A DNA stretch of 64,000 bases. It comes from Diphasiastrum complanatum. Taxonomy: Eukaryota > Streptophyta > Lycopodiopsida > Lycopodiales > Lycopodiaceae. The translations under genes were made by a program, and so were the position numbers. Under the pieces are notes generated by a model. It was not told the DNA's origin. It worked only from the letters and a program-made list of their open reading frames with translations, and made no database searches. The stretch lies in assembly GCA_029204225.1 (NCBI GenBank), contig CM055094.1, positions 64,008,714 to 64,072,713 of the forward strand, given 5' to 3'. Positions 15,293 to 26,239 of the stretch are shown here, piece after piece. Each line of letters opens with the position of its first letter. Position 1 is the first letter of the stretch.

Positions 15293-16125
15293 TGTGAAAA
15301 ATGCAAAAATTATGCTTGGTCAAGGCCAAATCTATGTATATAGGATGATTACACATGTGTGGATCCTGTTCCCACGTGTGAAATAAATGTACTTTTCATG
15401 TAGTACAATCATATAGCTTGTACATATAGTTTAAATCAAGTTCTATTGGCTAAAAAGGCCAAAATCATGTTTTTAGTCATATGCCACATGGCATCAATCT
15501 AGAGATTGCATGAAGCCACATCATGAGATTAGGTGTCAAATCCCATGTGTAGAGGTCTGCTCACACGTGTGGAATAGGCTGAGAAAGTCGAATTTGCACT
15601 TCTAGAAGAGTTTTCACTAGTTCTCTATATAGTAGAAAAATGGACCAAAAGTGCTCAAAATAGAAGGTTTTGTCCAAGTGTCAATTTTGCATGATGAATC
15701 ATCACATGATAAAGCACCCTCACACATGTGAGATTAGTGGGATGATCAGTACCACGAGCTCCAACTTTTTGTATATATAGAGCCACATTTGGCCATAATC
15801 ATTAAGCAACACCAATCTTGGTTTTGGAGGCAATTCTTGTCAATTTCATCATTTGTCTTAATTTTTCTTGATAGTTTTGAGTTCCTATCATATTGTACTT
15901 TGATTTCAGGCTGGATTCCGTACTATGACCGGTTTTCACACGTGTTAAACCAGCAAGTACAATTCCCTGTCATTTTTTATTGTTCTTGTTAGATTTTCTC
16001 ATCTACATTTGATCTAGATTGATCTAAATCTTGTGTAGATTGATAGATCAATTGTATCTAACATCCAATCACTCTTGTGGATCATTTTATGATCCATTAT
16101 TGGTCCAATTTTGCAGATTTCCACA
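15293..16125 (+). repeat. Copia family C 5' LTR (copy C1)
   Basis: It starts TGTGAAAAATGC inside the family G RNase H and ends CCACA directly before a primer-binding site. It aligns along its length with 34012-34772 and in part with 45711-45988. It carries several CACACGTG / CACATGTG words and a TATA box. Confidence 0.8.
15772..15780 (+). promoter_or_regulatory. TATA box of family C LTR
   Basis: TATATATAG, followed by AGCCACATTTGGCC; the same block is conserved in copy C2 at 34440. Confidence 0.6.
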
Positions 16126-16138
16126 TGGTATCCGAGCC
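16126..16138 (+). promoter_or_regulatory. Met-tRNA-type primer-binding site (C1)
   Basis: TGGTATCCGAGCC immediately follows the LTR end; one mismatch to the initiator-Met site found intact in C2. Confidence 0.8.
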
Positions 16139-17307
16139 AAGTACAAGAGGATTTATGAAGATTTGATGGGGTTGATCCAAAACTAAGCCCAAATTAGCAA
16201 GTTTTTGGAAACTAGCTAATTTTGATGTGGCGAGTTGGATAGGATAGGGATACTCAAAATTTATGGACAAAAACTTTTTGTGGGCCTCATAGGTACTTTT
16301 CACATGTGCTATAACGTATAGTACCAGTTTTGGAGCCTTAGGCTTCAATTTGATGCTAAATCTCCCAAATTAGCAAGTTTGTGGAAACTAGCTAATTTTG
16401 AAGTAGAGAGTTTGAATTGATAGCTAGGTTCAATTTTTTTGTACCAAAACTTGTTGTAGGCTGTAGGTGTACCTCCACACGTGTGGGTCCGTACAGAACC
16501 TGTATTGGTTGAGAAAATTCAAATTGATGCATAATTTGACTCATACACCCAAATTTAGAGATTTTTAGTGCAAATTCAAGCTTTTTCTATAGAGATTGTA
16601 TTCCTATGATTTGTTCTTGAGTTAGATCATCCAAATAATTAATTTTAAGATTGATTAAGGTGATTTATATGGGTTTCTATCATTTTTTGAGTACATGTCA
16701 AAGTTGAGAGAGAAAATTACCAAAAATCATAGATTAAGGAGTGATATGCAAGGTGAGAGGTTGAAATCCATTGTACCATCACTCTAGATTTGTTCAAGAG
16801 TGATAGGGTCATGTTTAGAAGCATCAATTTGCTAGAAAACATCTTTGGATCTGTCCTCCGAGTGAAACCTTTGAGAGTTTCTAGTGCATATATAGCATCT
16901 ATGCAAATCTTTTGTAGAATGTGACATAGATTGGCTTCAATTGAGAGTTCTAGAAAAGAGATTGAGATCCAAGTCACATTGTTCAATTCTAATCAATTTG
17001 TTTGAGTGCTTGTTAGGCTTGAACAAAGTCATTGAGGTGTGTATGGAAAATATGTAGAGAGAGATCCAATTTTCTAAGAGTTCCTTCCTTTGTAGAGGGC
17101 AAGATCTAGAAGCTCATTTTGTGTTGTTATTGGTGGAGAATTTGTCTTCTCCTATGTGATCAAATCTTTCTAAGTGGCAGTAGCTCTTTGAAGCACAATA
17201 TCTTGGTGAGAAAGAAGAATCACAACTTTTGATTTTAAATTTCATTCCAACTCTTAAGAGGTAGAGTCATTTTTGTGAATCTCTAGATGTCTGATTTTTA
17301 AGCTTGG
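16139..17307 (+). other. Family C leader region, non-coding
   Basis: It aligns with 34785-35870 of copy C2. No gag frame is readable. A minus-strand open frame (16717-16986) is also present in C2 but probably reflects base composition. Similarity to C2 ends near 17307, where the Gypsy D LTR region begins. Confidence 0.6.
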
Positions 17308-18240
17308 TGAAAATTTCTTGACATAATTTATCTTAATACTCTTAGTAGACCCTTCCAATGAGGTAGGCCGGGATTAGCAGGCAAAGGCTTCAAAAACTGG
17401 TAGACGGTGGAATTTGTGAGAACAAAGGTGGAAAAGGTGGCACGTGTCTAACAGGTGGTTGTGACGGCTGATGAAGACGTGTGAGAATTTTCGTCATGAT
17501 CGGAGAACATTGAAACTTTAGTGTAATTTTTGGTAGAGCTTCGTTGAATGAAGTGCCAAATGACTCAAATTCTATTCTTATATAGGCAATGAATTGAGTG
17601 CATATTAGGAGAACTACACTTTTCCCAGTTCATTTCCAACCAAATTTTTGCAAGGGCCTTCTTCTCATAATTCTAAGGCCTAGAAAATTCTGCGAAGGTT
17701 CAAAAGGTGGTTTGGATGCTCTACAAAGGTTCTGCGAAGGTTCTTTATCTCTACGAAGGTTTGGTTTGAGGGTTTTAATGCCCTGTGAAGGTTCCTTGGA
17801 TTCAACTTTCCTGAACCTTCGCAAACACTCCATTTTGACTGATCTTTCATAAATAACCTTCTAGGTCATATTTGACATGGAAGCTCCTATGAAGGTTCTT
17901 TTGAAGATTTGGTTGCTGATCCATCAGTTTAAGTGATTTTCGCCCCTATTTTTGGTATTTTTTCTCGAGATCTATGCCTCAAATTTGTATTTTTTGAGGA
18001 TAAATAGTTTTTTGATAATAATCTGCTATCTTTTTTTATCCCATCTAGATTCAGATCCTACTTGGAGCCTATTGGATCTTGTTCGATCTGCCCAAATTTT
18101 GCCCAATCTTGCTGAATATTGATGGGTTTGGTTCGATCTGAGTAGATCTACTTAGATCCGACTTATTTTGATTAGATCTGGCTGTGATAACTTTCGATAG
18201 GGCTTGATCTGATTCTTGTATGGGCTGATGGTCATCACCT
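17308..18240 (-). repeat. Gypsy family D 3' LTR region (copy D1), minus strand
   Basis: It lies immediately downstream (minus sense) of the D integrase end and shares blocks with 25440-26230, such as ttttcgcccc, agagcttcg, ccaaatttttgcaag and many gaaggttc words. The boundary with the family C leader near 17308 is where C1/C2 similarity stops. The exact integrase-side end is uncertain. Confidence 0.55.
17577..17584 (-). promoter_or_regulatory. TATA box of Gypsy D LTR, minus strand
   Basis: The minus strand reads TATATAAG. The matching place in the second D LTR (about 25540-25550) has lost it. Confidence 0.5.
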
Positions 18241-19734
18241 AGCTGGATCGATCTTACTGTGGTGGCCAGTACTTGCGAAGTTGGCTATTGTTGATGGGTG
18301 TATAAAATGGCATCGCATCTAATTGCTCAAGGTTCACGGCTCCATGGCTTAAGACTTCCTTGACACAATACGGGCCTTCGCCTATGAACTTCAACTTTCC
18401 CTTGATCGCCTTGGTTTTATACATGAGGACTAGGTCTCCAGATCGAAGATCCTTCTTGTGTAACCCATGATCATGCCATGCTTTGTGTCATGCCTTCTCA
18501 GTCGACAATGCATGCACAGCTAATAAGCGTGTTTGCAAAAGTCTGTGTAATGATTCATGGCACAATTGTAGAGATTTGGACTCATCAAGTCATTGTGTGG
18601 TGACAACTCGCAATGAAAATACCAAAAACTCTACTAGCATTCGACATCTTGACCATAAACCAGTTGAAATGGTGTTTGATCAGTGATTACTTTGTATGCT
18701 ATCCTAAATGCCCATAGTCCAACATGTAACTTGTGCTCCTAATCAGATTTGCTAGCTTCGACTGTTTTTGTGATAACACTAGACAAGATCTTATTGGATG
18801 ATTTTGCCTACCCATTACCACAAGGATAATAAGGTGTGCTGAATCGATGGATCACGAAGAATTCCTCCAACGGGACTTTAATGGTCTCATTGATGAAATG
18901 GCTCCCACGATCGCTGACTATCTCCACCGGACATCCAAAGCGCACTATGATATTTTCATAAAGAAACTTGCCAGTAGCTCAAGCATCAGCTGTTCGCACT
19001 ACCTTGGCTTCTACCCACTTGGTGAGGTAATCTATAGCCATGATAATATATCAGACTTGTGAATTCCGTACAGCAAGATTGATAGGACCAATATAGTTCA
19101 ATCCCCGCTTTTTAAACAGTGCTTGAGCTAGAACTAGATGCAATAGCTCATAGTTCAATCTTGTTAGTCTTCTAGCTCTCTGGCACATGTCGCATCACTT
19201 CAAGTACTCATCTGTGTCCTTATGGATCATTGGCCACCAGTATTTTGATTGTAGTATCTTTTGAAATGTAATGTCAGATGCAAAGTGACCACCACCCATG
19301 CCTTCATGTGAAATTGAAATAATGGGGGTGGCCTTGAGTGGAAGAATACATCTTCGAAGGATACTATCTGATCCTTTTCGATATAATTGGCTGGCAATCA
19401 ACTGATAGGGTCTAGCTTTTAAAACTAACTCCCATTGTTCTGCCTTGGATAAGGATTTGTCTAGTTGGCCCTGCATTAAATATTCCACTATATCTGCGGC
19501 CCATTCAGGTACAGTGTCAATGTAAAACAAGGAAACACTCATCATCTGGTAGGGCTGTTGTCTCCTTCCCCTTGATTCACGACACATGATCTGCCATATA
19601 ATGCTACTTTCTCTTCCGCACGATGATCTGAAAATCAAACTCCAACAAAAGAAGTAACCAATGAGTGATTTTCCTTGTGTTGCAAGTTTTATTAACAAGA
19701 TAAAGCAAGGGTTGATGGTTTGTATAAAAAACAA
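18240..19734 (-). pseudogene. pol: Gypsy D1 integrase remnant
   Basis: The minus frame 19734-19195 ends in the zinc domain (HEGMGGGHFASDITFQKIL, YWWPMIHKDTDEYLK), followed by a stop and CDMCQRARRL in the same reading. The core continues: the first catalytic Asp reads Asn (GLNYIGPI, codon at 19096-19098), the second is kept (MAIDYLTKWVEA), and the catalytic Glu reads Lys (codon at 18802-18804) just after an in-frame TAG. The C-terminal domain (KKDLRSGDLVLMYKTKAIK) ends near 18240. These lesions fit G-to-A / C-to-T decay. Confidence 0.85.
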
Positions 19735-20050
19735 AATGGGTGGCCATCAAATAATGTCAAAATTTCTTAACCACATAAATCATAGCCAATGCCTCCCACT
19801 TTGTGGTCGAATAGTTCATCTTTGAAACACTGAGCTATCGGCTAGCAAATCGGATTGGGAAATCCTTTTTGCATTCTCCTGGCTGGGTTAAGACTACTGC
19901 CACTGCATACTTTGATGCGTCTATATGCACATGAAACTCTATGGACCAATTGGGTGGCCTTAATATTGGCGCTGTAAGGCCAATGCATCTTTAAGTTTCT
20001 GGAAAGTCTGTAGGGCCTCCTCCATCCAATGTGGTTCCATTGTGAGCTTG
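19735..20050 (-). pseudogene. pol: Gypsy D1 RNase H remnant
   Basis: The minus strand reads IHIDASKYAVAVVLTQPG, then YSTTKWEALAMIYVVKKF and HFVFYTNHQPLLYL. The first Asp and the Glu are present; the third acidic position reads Asn (FYTNH). At least two stops interrupt it. It lies between RT and integrase as in Ty3/Gypsy. Confidence 0.8.
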
Positions 20051-20059
20051 TATATTGGT

Positions 20060-20830
20060 CATGCTAACTCCGCAAAATCTAGAATGAAAATCCGGTAGTA
20101 GTTGGCATGACCCATAAACATGTAGACTTCGCGAATCATCCATAGAGGTGGCAGATCAACAATGACCCTTATCTTTGACAGGTCCGTGGCGATTCCGTGT
20201 CTTGGCACTATATGGCCTAGTATGAGGCCATGTGTCACCCAAAATTGACACTTTTCTGGGTTCAAGAAGATCTAATATTCACGGCATTTCTTCATCACCT
20301 TTTCCAAGTTGGATAAGTGCTCAGAGTTAGTCCCGTGCACACATAGATCATCCAGGGAGATCTCCAAAAAAAAATTCGAATACTCTTTGAATGTCGTTTG
20401 CATAACCCGTTGAAAGGTGCTTGGGGCATTACAAAGTCCAAAAGGCATCACCTTGTAGACATAGGTTCCCCATTCGATGGCAAAAGCTATCTTGTGTTGA
20501 TTGTCCGACGCTATTTTGACTTGGTTGTAGCTATTGAAATTGTCCAGAAAATTGTAGGCTTCTGCTCCTGCTACTTTGTCCAAAACACTTTCCGTAAATG
20601 GTAAGGGAAAATGATCCTTCTTTGTAACTACATTTAACACTTTCAGGTTCACACAGATCCTCATTTTGCCATTCTTCTTGGATACTATAACTATTTGTGA
20701 TACCCATTCTGTGTGTTCGATTTCATAAATAAAATCAGCGTCTAGCAGCTTCCACAACTCCTACTTAATCAATCCAGTGTAGTTAGAATTGCAGCGATAG
20801 TAGCGGCTCACCTTGGGGACTGCTCCATCC
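20060..20830 (-). pseudogene. pol: Gypsy D1 reverse transcriptase remnant
   Basis: Two minus frames (20757-20272 and 20265-20059), separated by a single stop, cover most of RT. They read DFIYEIEHTEWVSQIVIVSK, KMRICVNLKVLN, FPLPFTESVLDKVAG, VMPFGLCNAPSTFQRVM and the active box SLDDLCVHG (DD at 20347-20352), then NPEKCQFWVTHGLILGHIV. Both Asp residues of the box remain. The LKVLNVV/AYNFLDNFNSYNQV segment has lost the usual first palm Asp environment (LDNFN). Confidence 0.9.
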
Positions 20831-21149
20831 ACCAAGGGTATGGTATGTTGGACTACGGTTGGTCGTATACCCTTCAGATCTTTGTAATTTCATGTGAAGC
20901 AATCTTTGTATTCCACCAATAATGTGCATGCCTTTTGAATTGGGTGGGTGTCAGTTGTTCTCCCACATGTAGGATCTTCTCTTTTTCGCCTGACTCAGCT
21001 ATATTCATAGGCTGTGTCTACGTAGGTCCTTCAAAAACTTGTTCCACTGATTTCTGATTTTGATCAGGTTATCTTTGTGCTTGTGACATCATGATTACCA
21101 CGTCGTCCAATGTATAATTCTTGAAGGTTTTGATGTTGACGCTGTACCT
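20831..21149 (-). pseudogene. pol: Gypsy D1 region upstream of RT
   Basis: The minus strand reads FKNYTLDDVVIMM and EQLTPTQFKRHAHY across frames. These match the plus copy D3 at 50930-51130 (YTLDDVVIMLPKAH, SQLTPEQFRELRILL). The upstream side is interrupted at 21155 by the Copia A insertion. Confidence 0.75.
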
Positions 21150-21154
21150 GGTTC
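21150..21154 (+). repeat. Target-site duplication GGTTC (left)
   Basis: GGTTC precedes the TG of the Copia A1 LTR and is repeated at 24232-24236 right after the element's CA end. Confidence 0.85.
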
Positions 21155-22216
21155 TGAAGAAACAAAATGTTTCTAACTACAAAGACTTGCTAGCTTTCAG
21201 CCCTCCACCTGACACGAAACACGAAGACGAACGGTTCGCGAACACGAAAGTCAAAGGAAACGAAGACGAACGGTTCGTGAAAACAAAAGTCAAAGGAAAT
21301 GAAGACGAACAGTTCCCGAACACGAAAGATTCACAAACGATAATCTTTTGCAGTCTGGCACAAGAACCTTTTGCGGTCTAGTACAAATAAGATAGACGAT
21401 AGAAACAAAACCAACGATGGAAACAAAACCAATGAAGGAAACGAAACCATTGGCGAAAATGAAACCAACGTTTTGAAACCTTCTCTTGCCCCTCATGCTC
21501 CAAAGAGTACCAACGAGATCATGCAACTACCTAGAAGTACAGATGTCTGATCTAATGGCATGACATCAGTAGATACACCTTAGGTCGTGGTTAATCTGCC
21601 ACTCTTGTAATTTCCTGATTAGTTGAAGATGCTTAATCACTCTAATCTAAAATTACATAGAGCGACTATATATTGGTTGGATAATACTTGACAAGTAGAG
21701 AAGACAGAATACACATACAATGTAGTGAAGTAGTTTGACGCTAGTAAGCAATCAAGACGAAATTACAGAATACATGTCTGCCTGCCTGCGAAGACAATTC
21801 TGTCTAGGAACAGAAGATCCAACTGTCCGCTAGTAAAGTGAGACAATTACTCGTGAGACAACCACGTTTCTCTCATGCCAACGCACTGCTTGAATTTGTA
21901 TGCAGTGCTTGAAGAATAAAAAAAAATCAATAGATGATCTTGTACCCATTGTGCACATGTCTTTCCTTCTTTGCTGTATGATCTTGTATGCAAATGTGTC
22001 CGAGTTCTATTGTTCATTTTCATTCCGCACCTTGGTTGAAATTATGTTGAATGCTGCATTAATTTTATAAACGTAGATCAGTAGTGCTTGACTACACTCT
22101 GGAGGACTGTAGGAGTGATTCAGCAGACAGTGTCCAGCGATCGTATCTGAACTCCATCTGAGTCAAAAGAGAGAGTCGCGGTTGAGTCACGGTCGCGACT
22201 GTTTCGATTCTCATTA
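21155..22216 (+). repeat. 5' LTR of Copia A1, about 1.06 kb
   Basis: It starts TGAAGAAACAAAATGTTTC and ends TCTCATTA (TCTCATCA in other copies). It aligns with 27629-28503, 38953-39963 and the inverted copy 31385-32268. Its U3 holds tandem units of about 40 bp (cgaacacgaaagtcaaaggaaacgaagacgaacggtt-like; 21220-21330) and shorter aacgaaaccaacg repeats (21395-21470). Confidence 0.9.
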
Positions 22217-22217
22217 G

Positions 22218-22229
22218 TGGTATCAGAGC
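22218..22229 (+). promoter_or_regulatory. Met-tRNA-type primer-binding site (A1)
   Basis: TGGTATCAGAGC lies one base after the LTR. Confidence 0.9.
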
Positions 22230-22338
22230 CTACCTACCTATCTTATTATAGTCTGACATAGCTGAGAAGCTATTAGATCCAGGAGGCCAAGCATTCAGAC
22301 AATCAACCATCAACAAGGGAACAGACTCCAAGAAGCAA

Positions 22339-23290
22339 ATGGCTTCAATCAGCAGCATGCAGAGCAAGATCTGCACAATACTTGATTCTTCAGGATCTAA
22401 CTTTCTAGTCTGGAAAGTTAAGACATCACTCATACTCAAGGGCGAAGGACTCTTCCCCTAGGTGGATGGCACAGAAGAAATGCCCACGATCGGGAAAGGA
22501 ACTACGCGAATGGAGGGAGAAAAATGACAAGGCAATAGCCTTGCTATCATCTTCCATCGAAGATAGTCTCACACTTGACCTGGCTACACTCTCCAAAGCC
22601 AATGAGATGTGGGGTGCATTATTCACCAGATTTTAGACGAAATCAAGAAGTCAAATCATGATGTTGGAAGATCAGCTGACGAATCTACAGTGGGATGGAA
22701 AAGACCTCACTTCTTTCGTAAGAAAGATGAAAAATCTATTTCTATCACTACATAACTCTGGAGTGGAGAATATAGTGTCAGTTGAGAAGCAGCTCAGGTA
22801 CCTGTTGAGAGCCTTACCCAGATCATTTCAAACAATGAGGACCCTGCTCACAAAGGATCCTACCATGACCTCAAAAAGACGATTTTCAAGATTCGAGAGG
22901 AAGTCGAGGCCAGAGAACATCTTGATCAGAAAGATGGTTCTGACCAAGCCCTCTACGACAATAAAGAAAAATCCAAGAAATAATTTAAGCCTAAGAGGGA
23001 GTCGAATCAGAGGCAGGATCATGACCAGCAAAGGCAACTGGAAGACCAAAGGGAGGTCAAAACAACAAGGTGCAGACAAGAAAACCTGCGTGAGATGCAG
23101 AAGAGTCGGGCATATAGTAGATACATGCTGGCTCAATCCTAAGATTGATTGAGTGTATCCATGCCGTAAGAAGGGTCATGCAACCGTGGATTGCCGCCAG
23201 AACCCGAGAAACAAATCAGCACAGAACAGACAGTAGAACAACAACAGTTCATCCTATGTCGAGGAGCCCGAGAGCTCGAAGATAGGCAAA
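22339..23290 (+). pseudogene. gag: Copia A1 gag
   Basis: The ATG at 22339 opens MASISSMQSKICTILDSSG, a Copia gag N-terminus, with a stop after about 40 codons. The central part (MMLEDQLTNLQWDGKDLTSF) is open from 22658. Two zinc knuckles follow at 23087-23194: CVRCRRVGHIVDTC and PCRKKGHATVDC (first Cys of the second lost). A four-base duplication (gattgatt) creates a stop between them. Copy A2 keeps both knuckles intact, so this family has a two-knuckle gag. Confidence 0.85.
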
Positions 23291-23299
23291 GAAAGAACA

Positions 23300-23880
23300 A
23301 ATAGAAATTGTTCGACCACCTACATCTGTGAAGACGTGTGTGCAGCATCAACATCTGACACACACGAGGTGATCCTAGACTCAGGAGCCACCTCATACTT
23401 CATGACATCAAGACGAATAATGTCTGATTTCAGTAAGTGTAGATCCTTCAAGATTCATAGTTCTTGGAGATGGATCTAAACATTAAGTGAATGGTATTAG
23501 TTCACTATGGCTCAACACAAACGGCAGAGACAGACGACTTGAAGATGTTCTGTTTGTGTCTACTCTTCAACAAGACTTGCTTTATGTAGCAAGAATAGCA
23601 GATGTAGGGATGTGTGTGACATTTTCTAACAAAGCATGCAACGTGATTGATGCCAATACCAATACTCTGGTCGCTCAAGGCAGAAGGAAAGGTAACCTGT
23701 ATCATCTGAAGGTATGTCTACCTGAAGATCAGGTGCATCAGGCTCCTGACAACTCGCCATACACTCTGTGGCACGGAAAACTATGCCACATGAACTCAAT
23801 GGCACTCTACTAAGAAAGCCATCATGGAGTGATAACATGGGTCAACATCTCAAATACAACCAGTTCGACCACCTATGATG
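23300..23880 (+). pseudogene. pol: Copia A1 protease and integrase zinc region
   Basis: The protease active site reads VILDSGATSYFMTS (about 23371-23412), with the DSG triad intact. A frame loss follows near 23450. The later part, VLFVSTLQQDLLYVARIADV, continues into the region before integrase (TLWHGKLCHMNSMALY), where the His-His half of the zinc finger is seen. One stop interrupts it before integrase proper. Confidence 0.8.
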
Positions 23881-24077
23881 CATGTTTGAAGGGCAAGATG
23901 TCACGCACTCCATCAAGCAGGAATTTTTGGTAGGTTATGACAACAATTCGTCATACTACAAAAGCTACATGCCAAACACGAACATTGTGAAAATAGTGAG
24001 AGATGTCAGATTCGATGAAAGAAGGACAATGGCCAACGACGATCCTGTCAACTACCAAGTTCTGGGGAGACAATACA
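23881..24077 (+). pseudogene. pol: Copia A1 integrase C-terminal scrap
   Basis: FLVGYDNNSSYYKSYMPNTN and VRDVRFDERRTMANDDPVN match A2 at 30768-30900. The integrase core between about 23919 and this segment is deleted. The same MANDDPVNY neighbourhood is also a deletion endpoint in copy A4 (about 44490). Confidence 0.85.
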
Positions 24078-24231
24078 ATGCTGCATTAATTTTATAAATG
24101 TAGATCAGCAGTGCTTGACTACACTCTGGAGGACTGTAGGTGCAATTCAGCAGTAGTGTCTAGCGATCACATCTGAACTCCATCCGAGTCATAAGAGAGA
24201 GTCGCGGTCGCAATTGTTTCGATTCTCATCA
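24078..24231 (+). repeat. Truncated 3' LTR of Copia A1 (last 154 bp)
   Basis: It begins aatgctgcattaattttataaa and ends gattctcatca, matching the last part of the other A LTRs. The U3 and R portions are missing, including any promoter. Confidence 0.9.
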
Positions 24232-24236
24232 GGTTC
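24232..24236 (+). repeat. Target-site duplication GGTTC (right)
   Basis: Identical to 21150-21154. Confidence 0.85.
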
Positions 24237-25404
24237 CAACCAGATTGACTTTAAGGAGTCCAACACTTTCCTTTTTTTCTTTTTTATTCACATAGTTGGA
24301 TTCATCCTTGTTGCCTATCTTGGGAATTGGTTTGATATTTGCTTCGTGATTACGAATATCAATACCTATGGCGATTGCTTCTTCTGGTAGATCACTTGAT
24401 CGGATCACCTGACTGTAGCATTGTTTCATCTAGTTCTTCTTTGTCATTGGCACCTTTGGTGGATCTATCTTGGAAACTTTCACCATGGGTGATCTTTGAG
24501 GTGGTTGAGCTGGTACTTTCCTCATTCCATAATAATCTGGGTCCATATGTTGTAGGACCTACTCATCAGTCAGTTCAATCTCCTTGTTGTAGGTAAAAGC
24601 ATATTGCCAAGAGACTAAATCATCATCCATAGGGTCCTCCATAGTTTTTGCAGACAGCCATGTTACGTTGATCATATTTACCCCAGAAGTAATTGGAGTG
24701 TCCCTCTTCATAAATAGAGCACAAAATCCATACTAAAACCATGGATTTTGTTCTCACGATAGGAGGCTGCAAGGAGGGACAAGAGTTGAACAGCAGCAAA
24801 CTATTGTTTGGTATTACTTTTGATAGCTCGTTTGAGCTCTCCAAACACAGTCTTGAGCTAGTTATATGCTCTCTTGGCCTGGGACTCAGCTATCCTATGC
24901 AAAATTTGAGAAGAGATACGATCTTTCCTGAGTTTGTCAACCATCAGAAAATTGTTGAGGAGCTGAGCAGCAACTTGAATGGCAGGATCAATAATGGCAT
25001 CTAGAATAGCGTCATTAGTCCAATACAAATCAATGGTAGTATCAATATAAGGTTAATAGCCTGTTTGGCTTGTTTATGGTTTGGTGAGGCTTGGGTACCA
25101 GACGCTATCCCTATGGCAGCAAGGCGGCTTCTGTCACACGCACCCTGTGTGTGGCTCCTTGAAAAAGAATGTAAAATTTGGATTTCTCCTCCTTCCAAGT
25201 ACTGAAGGCAAGAGTGATAAAATCCATGTTGATTCTCCTTGAGAAGGCTCTCTCATGAATACCCATTGCAATGAGTAGAGGCTCCGCAAGGGTCATCCAC
25301 TGAGTGACCATGCTTGTGCTAGGAAGGATCATGACATCCGTTGCAGATGGGACATCATGATGGATAGTATAGCGAGGAGACTGAGACGTGTCTATGGAAG
25401 ACAT
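24237..25404 (-). pseudogene. gag: Gypsy D1 gag remnant
   Basis: A minus frame opens at 25404 (GGTTCCACCATG context) and runs 97 codons: GIHERAFSRRINMDFITLAF and STWKEEKSKFYILFQGA are gag-like. After shifts it continues as ILDAIIDPAIQVAAQLLNNF and IAESQAKRAYN, then a Cys/His scrap near 24700 (CSIYEEGHSNYF). It directly continues the D1 element beyond the Copia A1 insertion. The gag assignment rests on position and general character, not on a firm motif. Confidence 0.55.
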
Positions 25405-25439
25405 GGTGGAACCAGGTCAAAAACTGAAAGTAATGAGTG

Positions 25440-26230
25440 CGAGTGTATAACAGAATGCAGTATGGAAAGTTTTGAAGGCTTTGGTCACTGAAAAAATTGG
25501 CAAGAGCTTCGCTAGCACAAGTGAGAAATGAAATCAAATTCTGCCCTTTTGTAGGTTGATTTGAAGGGTCCATTAGACAATGTACTATTTTGGCTGTTCA
25601 GTTCTGAACCAAAATTTGCAAGCTTGTTCAGTACTGTGAAAATAGGTCATAAAAATCTCAACGAAGGTTTCTGAAGCTCTGAACCTATTCGACGAACATT
25701 TTCCAGATCCTGGCGAAGGTTCATCCTTCGCCCAAGATCATACTTCACCCAGGTACTATCATAAATGCAAAATTTTAGGACATGAACCTATAGCCAACCT
25801 AATTTTGGCATTTTAAATCCATTTGTCATGTCGGTGAAGGTTCCTAAGGATAGGAAGGTGCTTGACGAAGTTCCTAAAATGGTAAATCTTTGATCATTCG
25901 CCTAACTCCAAACATGTACTTTTTTTTGGAAAAGAACTTTCGCCCCACTAAGTATAGGTATATCTGAAGTGGATATATAATCTAAAAGTTTAGCAAAGGT
26001 TACCAATACTGTATGGGCAACATATGATCGAAATAATGATTTTCTAAGTCATTTTTCATCAAAAATTATCTTCTGAAAATACTTTCCTTCCACTTTTTCA
26101 CTTTGATGACTTTTTGACTTTTACTCATTAGTATTTCCATACATTTTTTTTTTCAATGTCTTTTCCAAAAGAAAATATCAAACAAATAGGGAAAACAAAA
26201 AATTGAAAAACAAATAGAACAAAATAAAAT
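25440..26230 (-). repeat. Gypsy D LTR (second copy), minus strand
   Basis: It shares with 17308-18240, in the same order, agagcttcg, caaattct, ttcagttc/aacca, atttgcaag, many gaaggttc words and actttcgcccc. It is flanked by an integrase end (26240) and gag (25404). Its end next to gag is truncated, since D1's LTR extends about 200 bp further there. Confidence 0.6.
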
Positions 26231-26239
26231 ATCGTTTGG

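Larger units (their letters stand above)
21155..24231 (+). mobile_element. Copia family A copy A1, deletion derivative with intact TSD
   Basis: It is bounded by TGAAGAAAC at the left and TCTCATCA at the right, with GGTTC on both sides, so it is one insertion into Gypsy D. It has a full 5' LTR, primer site, gag, protease and the pre-integrase part. A deletion near 23919 joins this to the end of integrase, and a second near 24077 joins to the last 154 bp of the 3' LTR. RT and RNase H are absent. Confidence 0.9.

Noticed and set aside
16717-16986. Antisense open frame in the family C leader, also present at 35138-35449
   Set aside because: The two versions differ at many residues with no sign of selection on codons, and the frame matches no family. 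It probably persists because the leader is conserved.
17598-17852. Frames of 67-84 codons on both strands in the gaaggttc region
   Set aside because: They follow from the repeated gaaggttc words inside the Gypsy D LTR.
22218-22229. TGGTATCAGAGC as part of a tRNA gene
   Set aside because: It occurs right after LTR ends in five places with no cloverleaf around it; it is a primer-binding site.
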